From assembly GCF_014694455.1 (NCBI RefSeq), contig NZ_JAAUWT010000019.1, positions 35,204 to 99,203 on the forward strand: DNA of 64,000 nucleotides. Reading direction: 5' to 3'. Positions 43,767 to 51,479 of the stretch are shown piece by piece. This DNA is from Vibrio sp. S9_S30. Lineage in GTDB: Bacteria; Pseudomonadota; Gammaproteobacteria; Enterobacterales; Vibrionaceae. Positions within the stretch are counted from its first letter, which is position 1, and every line of letters starts with the position of its first letter. The position numbers were made by a program, and so were the translations under genes. The notes below the pieces were generated by a model. That model saw only the letters and a program-made list of their open reading frames with translations. It made no database searches and was not told the origin of the DNA.

Positions 43767-44537
43767 ATGGCTATGGACTGGATACAAAGCACTTACCTAT
43801 TTGTCGGCTCGTTAACTGCCAGTACTCTCTCTTCTATAGCTGGCGGTGGGGCTGGCTTACTTCAATTCCCATTGCTGATTTTCCTTGGTTTAAGTTTCCA
43901 AACGGCGTTAGCAACACACAAAATTGCCACTGTTGCCATGGGGTTAGGTGCCGCCTTTTCTCACCTCAAAGCAAAACAGTTTGATTTAAGGCTGACTTGT
44001 TATCTTGTGATAACAGGTTGTCTCGGGGTCGTTGTAGGTGCATACGCGGTCGTTATGCTGCCAAGTAAAGCTGGAGAACTTCTTTTAGGGCTGATCATCT
44101 TATCTCTTGGTCTCTATTCTCGTATTAAAAAAAATTTGGGGAAAGATGAAAACCCGACGAACAGGGATCGCAAAGGATGGGTCATTGGTGGCATAGCCCT
44201 TTTTCTTCTCGGTATATTTAATGGATCGTTGACGGCAGGGTCTGGTCTGGTCGTTACCTTGTTTCTCGTCCGATGGTTTGGGTTCAGCTATAAACAAGCT
44301 GTCGCCCTCACTCTGGTTTGTGTGGGTTTATTTTGGAACGGTATTGGGGCAATCGCCATCGTTCAAGTGGGTGTGGATCCTCATTGGGCATGGGTGCCTA
44401 TCTTGTTGCTGAGTTCTTTTTTGGGCGGGTGGCTTGGCGCCATTGCAACGCAACGACTCCCAAATTCGGTGATTAAGGTCGCCTTTGAAATACTGACTGT
44501 TTTAGTGAGCCTTAAACTTATTTATTCCGCGCTTTAA
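43767..44537 (+). CDS. TSUP family membrane transporter (TauE/SafE type)
   Basis: Probable sulfite or organosulfonate/anion exporter with about eight hydrophobic helices in two repeats; the family glycine motif appears as SSIAGGGAGLLQFP in the first half and NGSLTAGSGLVVTLFLVRW in the second. The open frame starts at 43743, but that ATG is inside the toxS terminator loop; ATG 43767 or 43773 is more likely, without a clear ribosome site. About 256 residues. The next gene begins 10 nt after it, so the two are probably one operon. Substrate unknown. Confidence 0.82.
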   Translation: MAMDWIQSTYLFVGSLTASTLSSIAGGGAGLLQFPLLIFLGLSFQTALATHKIATVAMGLGAAFSHLKAKQFDLRLTCYLVITGCLGVVVGAYAVVMLPSKAGELLLGLIILSLGLYSRIKKNLGKDENPTNRDRKGWVIGGIALFLLGIFNGSLTAGSGLVVTLFLVRWFGFSYKQAVALTLVCVGLFWNGIGAIAIVQVGVDPHWAWVPILLLSSFLGGWLGAIATQRLPNSVIKVAFEILTVLVSLKLIYSAL

Positions 44538-44547
44538 GGAGCAACTT

Positions 44548-44826
44548 ATGCAAAAAGCCATTATCGATATCTACTACTGTCGACAGTGTAATTGGATGTT
44601 ACGTTCCACATGGCTGAGTCAGGAGCTCTTGCATACCTTCAGCGAAGAGATCGAAACCGTTTCTCTGCACCCCGATACCGGTGGACGCTTCGAAATTCAT
44701 TGCAATGGAAAAGTCATTTGGGAAAGGAAGCAAGATGGTGGTTTCCCTGAAGCTAAAGTGCTCAAACAGAAGGTTCGCGACGTTATTGACCCAGAAAGAG
44801 ATCTGGGCCATTCAGATTCAAAGTAA
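44548..44826 (+). CDS. SelT/SelW/SelH-like selenoprotein-family protein (Cys form)
   Basis: Short (92 residues) thioredoxin-like Rdx protein. The redox motif is YYCRQCNWMLRSTWL near the start, a CxxC with ordinary Cys codons, not UGA. Further family features are TGGRFEI and IWERKQDGGFPEAKVLKQ. AAGGAGC lies 8 nt upstream of ATG. Follows the TSUP transporter gene closely; the shared role, if any, is unknown. Confidence 0.88.
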   Translation: MQKAIIDIYYCRQCNWMLRSTWLSQELLHTFSEEIETVSLHPDTGGRFEIHCNGKVIWERKQDGGFPEAKVLKQKVRDVIDPERDLGHSDSK

Positions 44827-44841
44827 TAAATAGGATGCAAC

Positions 44842-45387
44842 CTATACTTCGCACTGAACGATTTTCTCTCCATCGAAGGTGAACACCGACAGTAATCCGC
44901 ACTCATAAAGCCCATAACTGGCTTTGAATCCTTCTCTAGGGAAAGTGGCACTACCGGGGTTAAACACCGTTATCCCTTGGTCTAACTCGGCAGTGGGTAT
45001 ATGGGTATGACCGTGGCAAAGGACATCCCCCTCTCTCAGTGGCGGCCGTTTTGCTGTATTGAATAAATGCCCATGCGTCAAAAACAACCGCTGCCCACTT
45101 TCTAGCAATACCCAAGAATAATCCATCATCATTGGGAACGAGAGCAACATTTGATCCACTTCACTGTCGCAGTTTCCTCTCACAGAAATGATATGCTGTG
45201 CGTAATCGTTTAACTTTTTCGCCACTTTTGGAGGATTATAACCTTCTGGAATAGGATTTCTTGGACCATGGTTTAACGTATCACCCAATAAGATGAAATG
45301 GTCCGCACCCGATTGCAAATATGCATCAATGACTTTGTCAGTCGCGTTTTCGCAACCGTGTATATCCGAGGCAAAGAATAGCTTCAT
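44842..45387 (-). CDS. yfcE: Phosphodiesterase YfcE (metallophosphatase)
   Basis: Calcineurin-like phosphoesterase. Metal motifs in order: SDIHG (DxH), GDTLNHGP (GDxxNxGP), VRGNCD (GNCD), THGH and GHTHIP. 181 residues from ATG 45387 (MKLFFASDIHG), which follows AAGGC; nine more codons are open upstream. E. coli YfcE (184 residues) hydrolyses artificial phosphodiesters; the natural substrate is unknown. Convergent with the Rdx gene, with only 15 bp and no terminator between. Confidence 0.93.
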   Translation of the reverse strand: MKLFFASDIHGCENATDKVIDAYLQSGADHFILLGDTLNHGPRNPIPEGYNPPKVAKKLNDYAQHIISVRGNCDSEVDQMLLSFPMMMDYSWVLLESGQRLFLTHGHLFNTAKRPPLREGDVLCHGHTHIPTAELDQGITVFNPGSATFPREGFKASYGLYECGLLSVFTFDGEKIVQCEV

Positions 45388-45555
45388 TGCCTTACCATTC
45401 AGTCGCTTTCTCATTTTTTAGCTTTCCCATGAAATAGATTTCCCCATTCAACTATTGGGCTTAGGCGTACGCTAAACCCATAAATAATTGAAAGGATTCT
45501 ATACCTAAGTAAGCCTATTTTACTAGAGACATATAGGCTCGCAGCCACCTCAAAC

Positions 45556-45587
45556 ACTTCGTTAGATAACTACTTCGTTAGATAACT
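45556..45587. repeat. Exact tandem 16-bp repeat over the CBS-gene stop
   Basis: ACTTCGTTAGATAACT occurs twice in direct succession. The CBS-protein TAA is in the right-hand copy, so the second copy lies just downstream in transcription. Confidence 0.9.
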
Positions 45588-45982
45588 TTCGACATGCCAT
45601 TAATAACAATGTTGTTGTAACTCACCATACCTATTACCTTTCCTTCTTCAACCACTGGGGCTCGGCTAATGCCGAAACGCTCGAACAACCTCGCACAGTA
45701 TTTCACGTTCATCGTTGGTTTTACCGAAAGGGCGGGTTTGGTCATGATTTCATAGATATTGGTGCGCTCTGGAGAACGATTTTGCGCCAAAACGCGCTTC
45801 GCAATATCACTCATTAACACGATACCGTATTCATCATCTTCATAGCGTTTATCCACCAGTAACGCTTTCACTTGGTGTTTACGTGCCAAATGAATCGCTT
45901 CTTGAACAGTCGTTAAGCCGTCCACAATGACATAGGAACTTGACATGACCTCTCTCACTTGAATCATCATCTGCATACTCAT
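45578..45982 (-). CDS. CBS-domain pair protein in the DUF1538 operon
   Basis: A 134-residue protein consisting of two CBS motifs: VREVMSSSYVIVDG to YGIVLMSDIAKRVL (about 9-65) and IYEIMTKPALSVKP to GKVIGMVSYNNIVING (about 76-130). CBS pairs bind adenosyl ligands such as AMP, ATP or NAD. It starts 4 nt inside the end of the PII-like gene (ATGA overlap) and is the last of four overlapping genes, so it is probably a regulatory partner of the DUF1538 membrane proteins; that link is inference from gene order. Confidence 0.85.
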   Translation of the reverse strand: MSMQMMIQVREVMSSSYVIVDGLTTVQEAIHLARKHQVKALLVDKRYEDDEYGIVLMSDIAKRVLAQNRSPERTNIYEIMTKPALSVKPTMNVKYCARLFERFGISRAPVVEEGKVIGMVSYNNIVINGMSKVI

Positions 45983-46329
45983 AGCTTTTCTTCTACCACA
46001 CTGGTTAAGGTTTCGACTTGATGCGCGACTCCAACCGCATCCTCAACATCAATTTGCACCGCAATCCCCTGCCCCGACGCTTCATCAAACTCACCAACTT
46101 CACTGATCTTTTCTAATATATGGCGAGACAAGTGCTCTTCAACGACAAACAAAAGAACATCTTTCTGAACCTCTAATGTCAACCCAAGGAAAGTGCGTTT
46201 CTTATTAACGCCTTCTCCTCTTGCATGATTGATTACCGTTGCTCCAGTAGCACCCGCCCCGCGAGCAGCATCAAGAACCACGTCTGTTTTGCTTTCTTCG
46301 ACAAAAGCAATGATGAGTTTAAAGCGCAT
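45979..46329 (-). CDS. PII-like signalling protein in the DUF1538 operon
   Basis: 116 residues with the ferredoxin-like PII fold pattern: MRFKLIIAFVEESKTDVVLD at the start, GATGATVINHARGEG where PII has GARG.T and the T-loop base, LEVQKDVLLFVVEEHLSRHIL in the middle, and SGQGIAVQIDVEDAVGV at the position of the C-terminal loop. The T-loop region lacks the Tyr uridylylated in GlnB, so it is not a GlnB/GlnK orthologue. I start at 46329 (overlap of 11 nt with the upstream gene). PII-like proteins beside transporter genes often gate that transporter in response to nucleotides. Confidence 0.8.
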   Translation of the reverse strand: MRFKLIIAFVEESKTDVVLDAARGAGATGATVINHARGEGVNKKRTFLGLTLEVQKDVLLFVVEEHLSRHILEKISEVGEFDEASGQGIAVQIDVEDAVGVAHQVETLTSVVEEKL

Positions 46330-47113
46330 TTTCTTTCTCCTTAGACGAAGCACGCTGATTCAGCCACTGGGTGAGTTGTGCGTACCCCATGACTGAAATT
46401 ATCGGAAATAAACTGGCAAAAGCGATCAAGCCAAAACCGTCGATCACGGGGTTTCTCCCGGGCACCGTTGAAGCAAGCCCCAGCCCCAGCGCCGTCACCA
46501 AAGGAACCGTAACGGTAGACGTCGTCACGCCGCCAGAGTCATAAGCCAACGGCACAATCAGCTTGGGTGCAAAAAAGGTTTGGATAACGACTATGATGTA
46601 CCCAGAAATGATGTAGTAGTGGATTGGGTCCCCCACCACAATTCGATAACTGCCAAGCGATATGCCCACTGCCACACCCAGTGCAACGGCTATTCGCAGC
46701 CCATTGACACTAATGGATCCACCAGATACTTGATTTGCCTTAATGGCGACGGCAATCAGCGATGGCTCTGCTACCGTCGTGCTAAAACCAATAAAAAAGG
46801 CAAATAAATATACCCAGTAATAATCTACCCACTCTAAAGACTGACCAACAGACACTTTAAATTCTTGCAAAAACTGGGGTTCGGTTAGTTGGCTAGCCAT
46901 CGCTTCCCCCAATGGGAAAAGTGCCAATTCAAGCCCAATCAAAAAAAATGAAAGCCCGACCAACACATACACAAACCCTAAGACGACTTTCGTCAAATTG
47001 ACGATAGGTTTTCGAAGCACAGCAAATTGAAAACCGAAGATAATAGAAGCGATAGGAATGACATCAGTCACAGTACTGATAAAGGTATCTACAAATAGAG
47101 ACACACTGATCAT
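46319..47113 (-). CDS. DUF1538 membrane protein, second copy (UmpB-like)
   Basis: 264 residues with about seven to eight hydrophobic helices. Conserved DUF1538 blocks: GLELALFPLGEAMA, GFSTTVAEPSLIAVA and AYDSGGVTTSTVTVPLVTAL followed by GRNPVIDGFGLIAFASLFP. It is clearly paralogous to the gene before it. A DUF1538 pair (UmpAB) from Halomonas has, from memory, been reported as a two-part Na+(Li+,K+)/H+ antiporter. Its start overlaps the upstream stop by 4 nt, so the two subunits are probably made together. Confidence 0.85.
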   Translation of the reverse strand: MISVSLFVDTFISTVTDVIPIASIIFGFQFAVLRKPIVNLTKVVLGFVYVLVGLSFFLIGLELALFPLGEAMASQLTEPQFLQEFKVSVGQSLEWVDYYWVYLFAFFIGFSTTVAEPSLIAVAIKANQVSGGSISVNGLRIAVALGVAVGISLGSYRIVVGDPIHYYIISGYIIVVIQTFFAPKLIVPLAYDSGGVTTSTVTVPLVTALGLGLASTVPGRNPVIDGFGLIAFASLFPIISVMGYAQLTQWLNQRASSKEKENAL

Positions 47114-47847
47114 GACAACACCATTCCATAGATCATAACGAACATCATGGGAAGCAAAGAGGCAAAAGCGATCAAACCAAAGCCATCTATCATGGCGTTT
47201 CGACCTTTAATCGCAGAAGCCAACCCCACTCCTAATGCTGTGACTAACGGCACGGTAATCGTCGATGTGGTTACCCCTCCGGAATCGTAAGCAATGCCGA
47301 TAATGGTATCTGGGGCAAAACCCGTCAGAATAACAATGCCGATGTAGCCACCGATGATCATAATGTGAATAGACCACCCTTTTAATATGCGGATAACACC
47401 AATAACAATGGCGACACCAACAGAAAGCGCGACCGTGAACCGAAGACCATCTGCGTAGCTTTTCATCGCTTCTTCAGTAGGCTCAATCACCCCACCTTCA
47501 GCAGCAACTTCAGATGCCTCTTGCGCTACGGCGGTGAGAGCAGGCTCAGCAATGGTCGTCCCAAAGCCCAAACTAAAAGCAAAAATGAGCAGCCAAGCTA
47601 CGCTCCCTTTGCGAGCAAAAGCCTGAGCCATGGACTCGCCGATTGGAAAAAGCCCCATTTCGAGACCAAAAATGAAAAACGTTAGCCCTAAGACAACCAG
47701 CAGTAAACCAAACAAGATGGACAATAAATTAGGAAGAGGTTCTTGGAGAACGACCAGTTGAAAAAATCCGATCACCAAGATGATTGGCATCAGATCTCGT
47801 AAACTCGACAACATGGACTTAGCAAGCGCAAAAATGGCAGCCATCAC
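47110..47847 (-). CDS. DUF1538 membrane protein, first copy (UmpA-like)
   Basis: First gene of the four-gene operon. 245 residues, with the same blocks as its neighbour: FGLEMGLFPIGESMAQ, GFGTTIAEPALTAVAQEAS, AYDSGGVTTSTITVPLVTAL and GRNAMIDGFGLIAFASLLP. The Asp-Ser-Gly-Gly and Glu-Pro in membrane segments are good candidates for an ion path. Two ATGs in a row follow GGGGGT; 47844 has the better spacing, 47847 the longer frame. A role in cation/proton exchange is inferred from the Halomonas relatives. Confidence 0.85.
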   Translation of the reverse strand: MMAAIFALAKSMLSSLRDLMPIILVIGFFQLVVLQEPLPNLLSILFGLLLVVLGLTFFIFGLEMGLFPIGESMAQAFARKGSVAWLLIFAFSLGFGTTIAEPALTAVAQEASEVAAEGGVIEPTEEAMKSYADGLRFTVALSVGVAIVIGVIRILKGWSIHIMIIGGYIGIVILTGFAPDTIIGIAYDSGGVTTSTITVPLVTALGVGLASAIKGRNAMIDGFGLIAFASLLPMMFVMIYGMVLS

Positions 47848-48252
47848 ACCCCCTGTATAAAGCTAAACCGCAAGCAATGCACCCCAAAGAACCGTCTTTA
47901 TATCGTCTGTATTTGCTCAGAATTCATCCATGCACTCACAGACGGCAAGCTTAAAGACATAGAGAGAACTGAAGTCAATCTCAGCTTCTTTAATAAGGGT
48001 GTAAACCAAGACACGCAAGATGACTTGGCTATATACAGCATGGCACATAAATATGTAAGAAAATGTGACACTGTTGGAGTGGTGAAATTTAAGAAGGAAT
48101 TATTTATGACTCGTGTTGTCCACGTAGTGCACAATTATTCGTATTGTCCAAGCGTTATGCTCTCAAAGCGTTACGCATTCAAACTGCCACTTTGATCTAT
48201 CTTAGCCACCAACGTCTATAATGAAGAATGGAAGAAGACAGTGAGGAAGAAT
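47848..48252. other. Divergent gap DUF1538 operon / yfcH
   Basis: About 400 nt with promoters for both directions presumed. Contains one small open frame with a good ribosome site (AAGGA 7 nt before ATG 48106, 29 codons to 48195, MTRVVHVVHNYSYCPSVMLS at its start); this may be chance. No other feature recognised. Confidence 0.4.
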
Positions 48253-49167
48253 ATGAAAGTGTTATTGACTGGGGGAACCGGTTTTATTGGGAAGGAACTC
48301 GTAAAACACTTAGCCGGTCATCAGATCGTCATTCTTACTCGAAGTATTGAAACCGCTAGAGAGACACTCACTCACGCCGACTTTGGTAACATTGAATACA
48401 TTACCAGTTTCGATGCTTTCTCCGATCTCAATGATTTCGATGTGGTCGTCAATCTTGCTGGCGAACCCATCGCCGATAAACGTTGGTCTGATACCCAAAA
48501 ACAAAAAATATGCGAAAGCCGCTGGGACATTACCAAACAGCTGGTTTCGCTCATTCACGCGAGCACCCAACCACCTTCCGTTTTTATTAGTGGTTCTGCT
48601 GTAGGCTATTATGGGGATCAACAATCTCACCCCTTTGATGAAAACCTTCATGTGCATCAAGAACAGTTTGCTCACCAAGTGTGCTCAAAATGGGAAACTA
48701 TCGCCAAACGAGCAGAATCAGACAGAACGCGAGTATGCATACTAAGAACGGGGATCGTACTCGGTACCAACGGTGGCGCGCTTGAAAAAATGATCCTTCC
48801 ATACAAAATGGGGCTAGGGGGACCAATAGGCAACGGTAAGCAATATATGCCATGGATTCACCTGCAAGACATGGTAAGAGCAATCATGTACTTAATTGAA
48901 ACCGATTATGCACGTGGCGTTTTTAATCTGTGCGCTCCCCACCCAGTTCAAAATCAGCTTTTCAGCAAAACTCTGGCCAAGATATTGAATCGACCACACA
49001 TCTTATTCATTCCTAAATGGGCGATTCAACTAACATTAGGTGAAGCCTCCTCATTGCTGTTTGATAGTATTCGAGCCAAACCTAAACACTTAACTGAATT
49101 GGGTTTTATATTCACATACTCTCGTCTTGAGCCAGCACTCAAAAACATTTTGCAACATCAAGATTAG
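48253..49167 (+). CDS. yfcH: TIGR01777 family NAD(P)-dependent epimerase-like protein YfcH
   Basis: Extended short-chain dehydrogenase fold: MKVLLTGGTGFIGKELVKHL at the start, VVNLAGEPIADKRWS, SGSAVGYYGD (active Tyr) and LRTGIVLGTNGGALEKM. These are signatures of the YfcH/SulA (cell-division inhibitor-like) group; the reaction is unknown. ATG 48253 has AGGAAG 3-4 nt upstream; a GTG four codons earlier is in frame. 304 residues versus 297 in E. coli. Confidence 0.9.
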   Translation: MKVLLTGGTGFIGKELVKHLAGHQIVILTRSIETARETLTHADFGNIEYITSFDAFSDLNDFDVVVNLAGEPIADKRWSDTQKQKICESRWDITKQLVSLIHASTQPPSVFISGSAVGYYGDQQSHPFDENLHVHQEQFAHQVCSKWETIAKRAESDRTRVCILRTGIVLGTNGGALEKMILPYKMGLGGPIGNGKQYMPWIHLQDMVRAIMYLIETDYARGVFNLCAPHPVQNQLFSKTLAKILNRPHILFIPKWAIQLTLGEASSLLFDSIRAKPKHLTELGFIFTYSRLEPALKNILQHQD

Positions 49168-49190
49168 GGTCTGCTGATCATTCGCAGTTA

Positions 49191-49211
49191 CTATACCCAA
49201 ACTACCTCAAA
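49191..49211 (+). repeat. TATACCCAAAC-type intergenic motif
   Basis: CTATACCCAAACTACCTCAAA; related strings occur at 51313 (TTATACCCAAGCAACC) and 58740 (TATACTCAAACTATCTAAAA). I recall similar dispersed intergenic strings in Vibrio genomes. Confidence 0.45.
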
Positions 49212-49242
49212 GCACAGAATACAACCCTAACAAGGAAACTGA

Positions 49243-50070
49243 ATGAAACCCGCCGTTCTGATTACCGGATGCTCTACAGGCATTGGCTACGTTTGTGCTC
49301 ATGCCCTGCATAAAAAGGGCTACACAGTTATTGCTTCATGTCGTCGCCAAGATGATGTTGAAAGGCTTCGCTCGGAAGGTCTTACGTGTATCCAATTGGA
49401 TGTAAGCGTTCAAGACAGCATTAGTAACGGGCTTTCAGAAGCGCTGCTACTCACCGACGGCAAAATTGACGTCCTTTTCAATAACGGTGCTTACGGTCAA
49501 GCTGGCGCGCTTGAAGATCTTCCCACTGAAGCGCTCAGAGAGCAATTTGAAACCAATGTGTTTGGTTGGCATGAACTGGTGAAACAAGTATTACCAATCA
49601 TGCGAAAACAGAGATCCGGACGAATCATCCAAAACAGTTCCGTGCTGGGGTTTGCGGCAATGAAATATCGGGGAGCATACAACGCTTCAAAATTTGCCCT
49701 CGAAGGCTGGACAGACACCCTCCGCTTAGAGCTCAAGGGCTCGGGTATTCATATCTCTCTGATTGAACCTGGCCCCATCGAGACCCAATTCAGAGCCAAC
49801 GCACTTAAGCATTTTGAACAATGGATCCCCATCGCATCGAGTGTCCATAAAGAAGAATACGAATTACAACTTCAGCGCTTAGCCAATGACAAATCCGGTA
49901 ACGCATTTACCTTACCCGCAGAATCCATCATTGCCCCACTTATTCATGCGATAGAGTCACCGAAACCCAAAATTCGCTATCGAGTCACCACCCCCACCAA
50001 AGTGTTTGCCGTCCTAAAACGTATTCTCCCTACCCGCTTGCTGGATAAAATTCTTTCCAATGCGGCATAA
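49243..50070 (+). CDS. ybbO: Short-chain dehydrogenase YbbO-like
   Basis: Classical SDR of 275 residues: cofactor loop TGCSTGIGYVCAHAL, NNGAYGQAGALEDL, catalytic Ser in QNSSVLG and the YxxxK motif in GAYNASKFALEGW. E. coli YbbO, in the same neighbourhood (ybbO-ybbN-qmcA-ybbJ-cueR), is an NADP(H)-dependent aldehyde/retinoid reductase. AAGGAAAC lies before ATG. Unlike E. coli, the ybbL/ybbM transporter genes are missing between ybbN and qmcA here. Confidence 0.88.
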   Translation: MKPAVLITGCSTGIGYVCAHALHKKGYTVIASCRRQDDVERLRSEGLTCIQLDVSVQDSISNGLSEALLLTDGKIDVLFNNGAYGQAGALEDLPTEALREQFETNVFGWHELVKQVLPIMRKQRSGRIIQNSSVLGFAAMKYRGAYNASKFALEGWTDTLRLELKGSGIHISLIEPGPIETQFRANALKHFEQWIPIASSVHKEEYELQLQRLANDKSGNAFTLPAESIIAPLIHAIESPKPKIRYRVTTPTKVFAVLKRILPTRLLDKILSNAA

Positions 50071-50257
50071 GTCATCAGTGCTTAAACAATCTCGGCAAGA
50101 GAAAAATAGTCAGGTTAAAACAAGGCATGACCATTACCTTTCCATTTACTCATTAATTTTAACCCTGTCATGAAACGTTAATAATTCCTCATTAATATTA
50201 ACATTGAAGACGATTCAGCTTCACCAGTCTCCCCTAGCAATACCAGTAGAGGACACA

Positions 50258-50320
50258 ATGACACTAAACCAGCTAAACTGGCTGAGCATAGGTGTAGTGC
50301 TTATTATTTTAATTCTGTGA
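50258..50320 (+). CDS. Candidate 20-residue membrane microprotein
   Basis: ATG is preceded by AGAGGACACA (GAGG with suitable spacing). The peptide is MTLNQLNWLSIGVVLIILIL, a polar N-terminal part and then a continuous hydrophobic run that could cross the membrane once. A hairpin follows 26 nt later. I know no named family. It could also be part of the ybbN leader. Confidence 0.45.
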   Translation: MTLNQLNWLSIGVVLIILIL

Positions 50321-50346
50321 CTTACTCCTTTGCTCGCTTATTACCC

Positions 50347-50369
50347 AAGTGCCACATCATGTGGCATTT
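50347..50369 (+). terminator. Hairpin downstream of the candidate microprotein
   Basis: TGCCACA pairs with TGTGGCA around TCA, extended by AAG/TTT including one G-T pair, then TTTCC. Terminator-like with a short T tract, before the ybbN start. Confidence 0.6.
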
Positions 50370-50432
50370 CCACTTGATTTCTCGCCTCATTACCCTTACC
50401 TAATAGGAAGTGCCCACAATTAAGGAAAGACC

Positions 50433-51287
50433 ATGTCGCCAGATTACATCGTTGAGTTAAATGAGCAGAATTTTCGACAAATACTCGAAAGTTCCACTCA
50501 AACACCTGTACTAATACATTTTTGGGCTCCTATGAGCCAAGAAAGCGCACAAATCATTCCTGATTTACAAGCTTTGGCTAACCAATACCAAGGTGCATTT
50601 ACTCTTGCTTTGTTAAACTGCGAACAGGAACAAATGATTGCAGGTCAATTTGGCGTGCAGGCTTTGCCAACGATCGCTCTCTTCAGTAATGGTCAACCTG
50701 TTGATGGTTTGGGTGGTCCTCAGTCGATTGAGAAAATTAAGGAAATGCTCACAAAACATTTGCCTAATCAAAACGAACTCACATTCAAAGCAATTCAGGA
50801 AAAGATTCAAGCAAAACAATTTATTGAAGCGTTAGCCGATATCTCCACATTGGAGGAGGAATTCAAACAACGTGGTGATGTTAAATTAGTGACTGTAGAT
50901 TGCCTGTTAGAAACCAATCAGTTTGAGTCAGCCGAACAGCTTTTGTCTGTCATCCCATTGGAATATCAAGATAATTACTATAAAAGCCTAGTCGCCAAAC
51001 TGGACCTGCAAAAACAAGCCGCCGACAGCCCTGAAATTCAGGCATTGGAGCGACAATTTCAACAATCACCAAACGATGCCCAATTAGCGAACGACTTAGG
51101 TTTGCAATACCATCGAGTAGGTCGAGATGAAGACGCTTTAGAGCTACTTTGGTCTTTCCTGTCGAAAGATTTGAATGCACTTGATGGTACTCTAAAGAAA
51201 TCCTTTATGGATATTTTAGCAGCGCTTGGACAAGGGCATGCCTCCGCAGGTCAATATAGACGAAAGCTGTATTCATTACTGTACTAA
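50433..51287 (+). CDS. ybbN: Thioredoxin-fold chaperone YbbN (CnoX-like)
   Basis: Thioredoxin domain (about 1-108) plus TPR-like repeats (about 115-284), as in E. coli CnoX/YbbN, a holdase that protects clients from oxidative aggregation and passes them to GroEL. The usual CxxC site is absent: the position reads WAPMSQES, with no Cys, where E. coli has SQHC. One Cys remains in LLNCEQEQMIAGQFGV, the counterpart of E. coli Cys63. AAGGAAAG precedes ATG. 284 residues as expected. Confidence 0.92.
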   Translation: MSPDYIVELNEQNFRQILESSTQTPVLIHFWAPMSQESAQIIPDLQALANQYQGAFTLALLNCEQEQMIAGQFGVQALPTIALFSNGQPVDGLGGPQSIEKIKEMLTKHLPNQNELTFKAIQEKIQAKQFIEALADISTLEEEFKQRGDVKLVTVDCLLETNQFESAEQLLSVIPLEYQDNYYKSLVAKLDLQKQAADSPEIQALERQFQQSPNDAQLANDLGLQYHRVGRDEDALELLWSFLSKDLNALDGTLKKSFMDILAALGQGHASAGQYRRKLYSLLY

Positions 51288-51479
51288 CTCCTCACAGGGC
51301 AGTGCGGATTGCTTATACCCAAGCAACCGATATGGCACTGCCTTTACATTTTTCTCCCTTCTCATTTGTATTGACGTGCCGAATGCTGCGCAAAAATCAA
51401 ACTCGTTTTATCAATTTAGTTTCAGATTAATTCGGTTCACGGTATTCTGGTTTATCCAATATATATTAAGGATATAGTC

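Larger units (their letters stand above)
50071..50432 (+). other. ybbO-ybbN intergenic region
   Basis: It holds the candidate microprotein gene and its hairpin described separately. The first 180 nt contain AT-rich strings (TTAATAATT, TTAATATTAAC) that could be promoter elements; nothing else is recognised. Confidence 0.5.

Noticed and set aside
47898..48134. 78-codon open frame on the minus strand before the DUF1538 operon
   Set aside because: No ribosome site, no recognisable domain, and it covers the likely promoter region.
48106..48195. 29-codon small open frame before yfcH
   Set aside because: The ribosome site is good, but the peptide has no membrane or compositional signature; kept only as a note in the intergenic entry.
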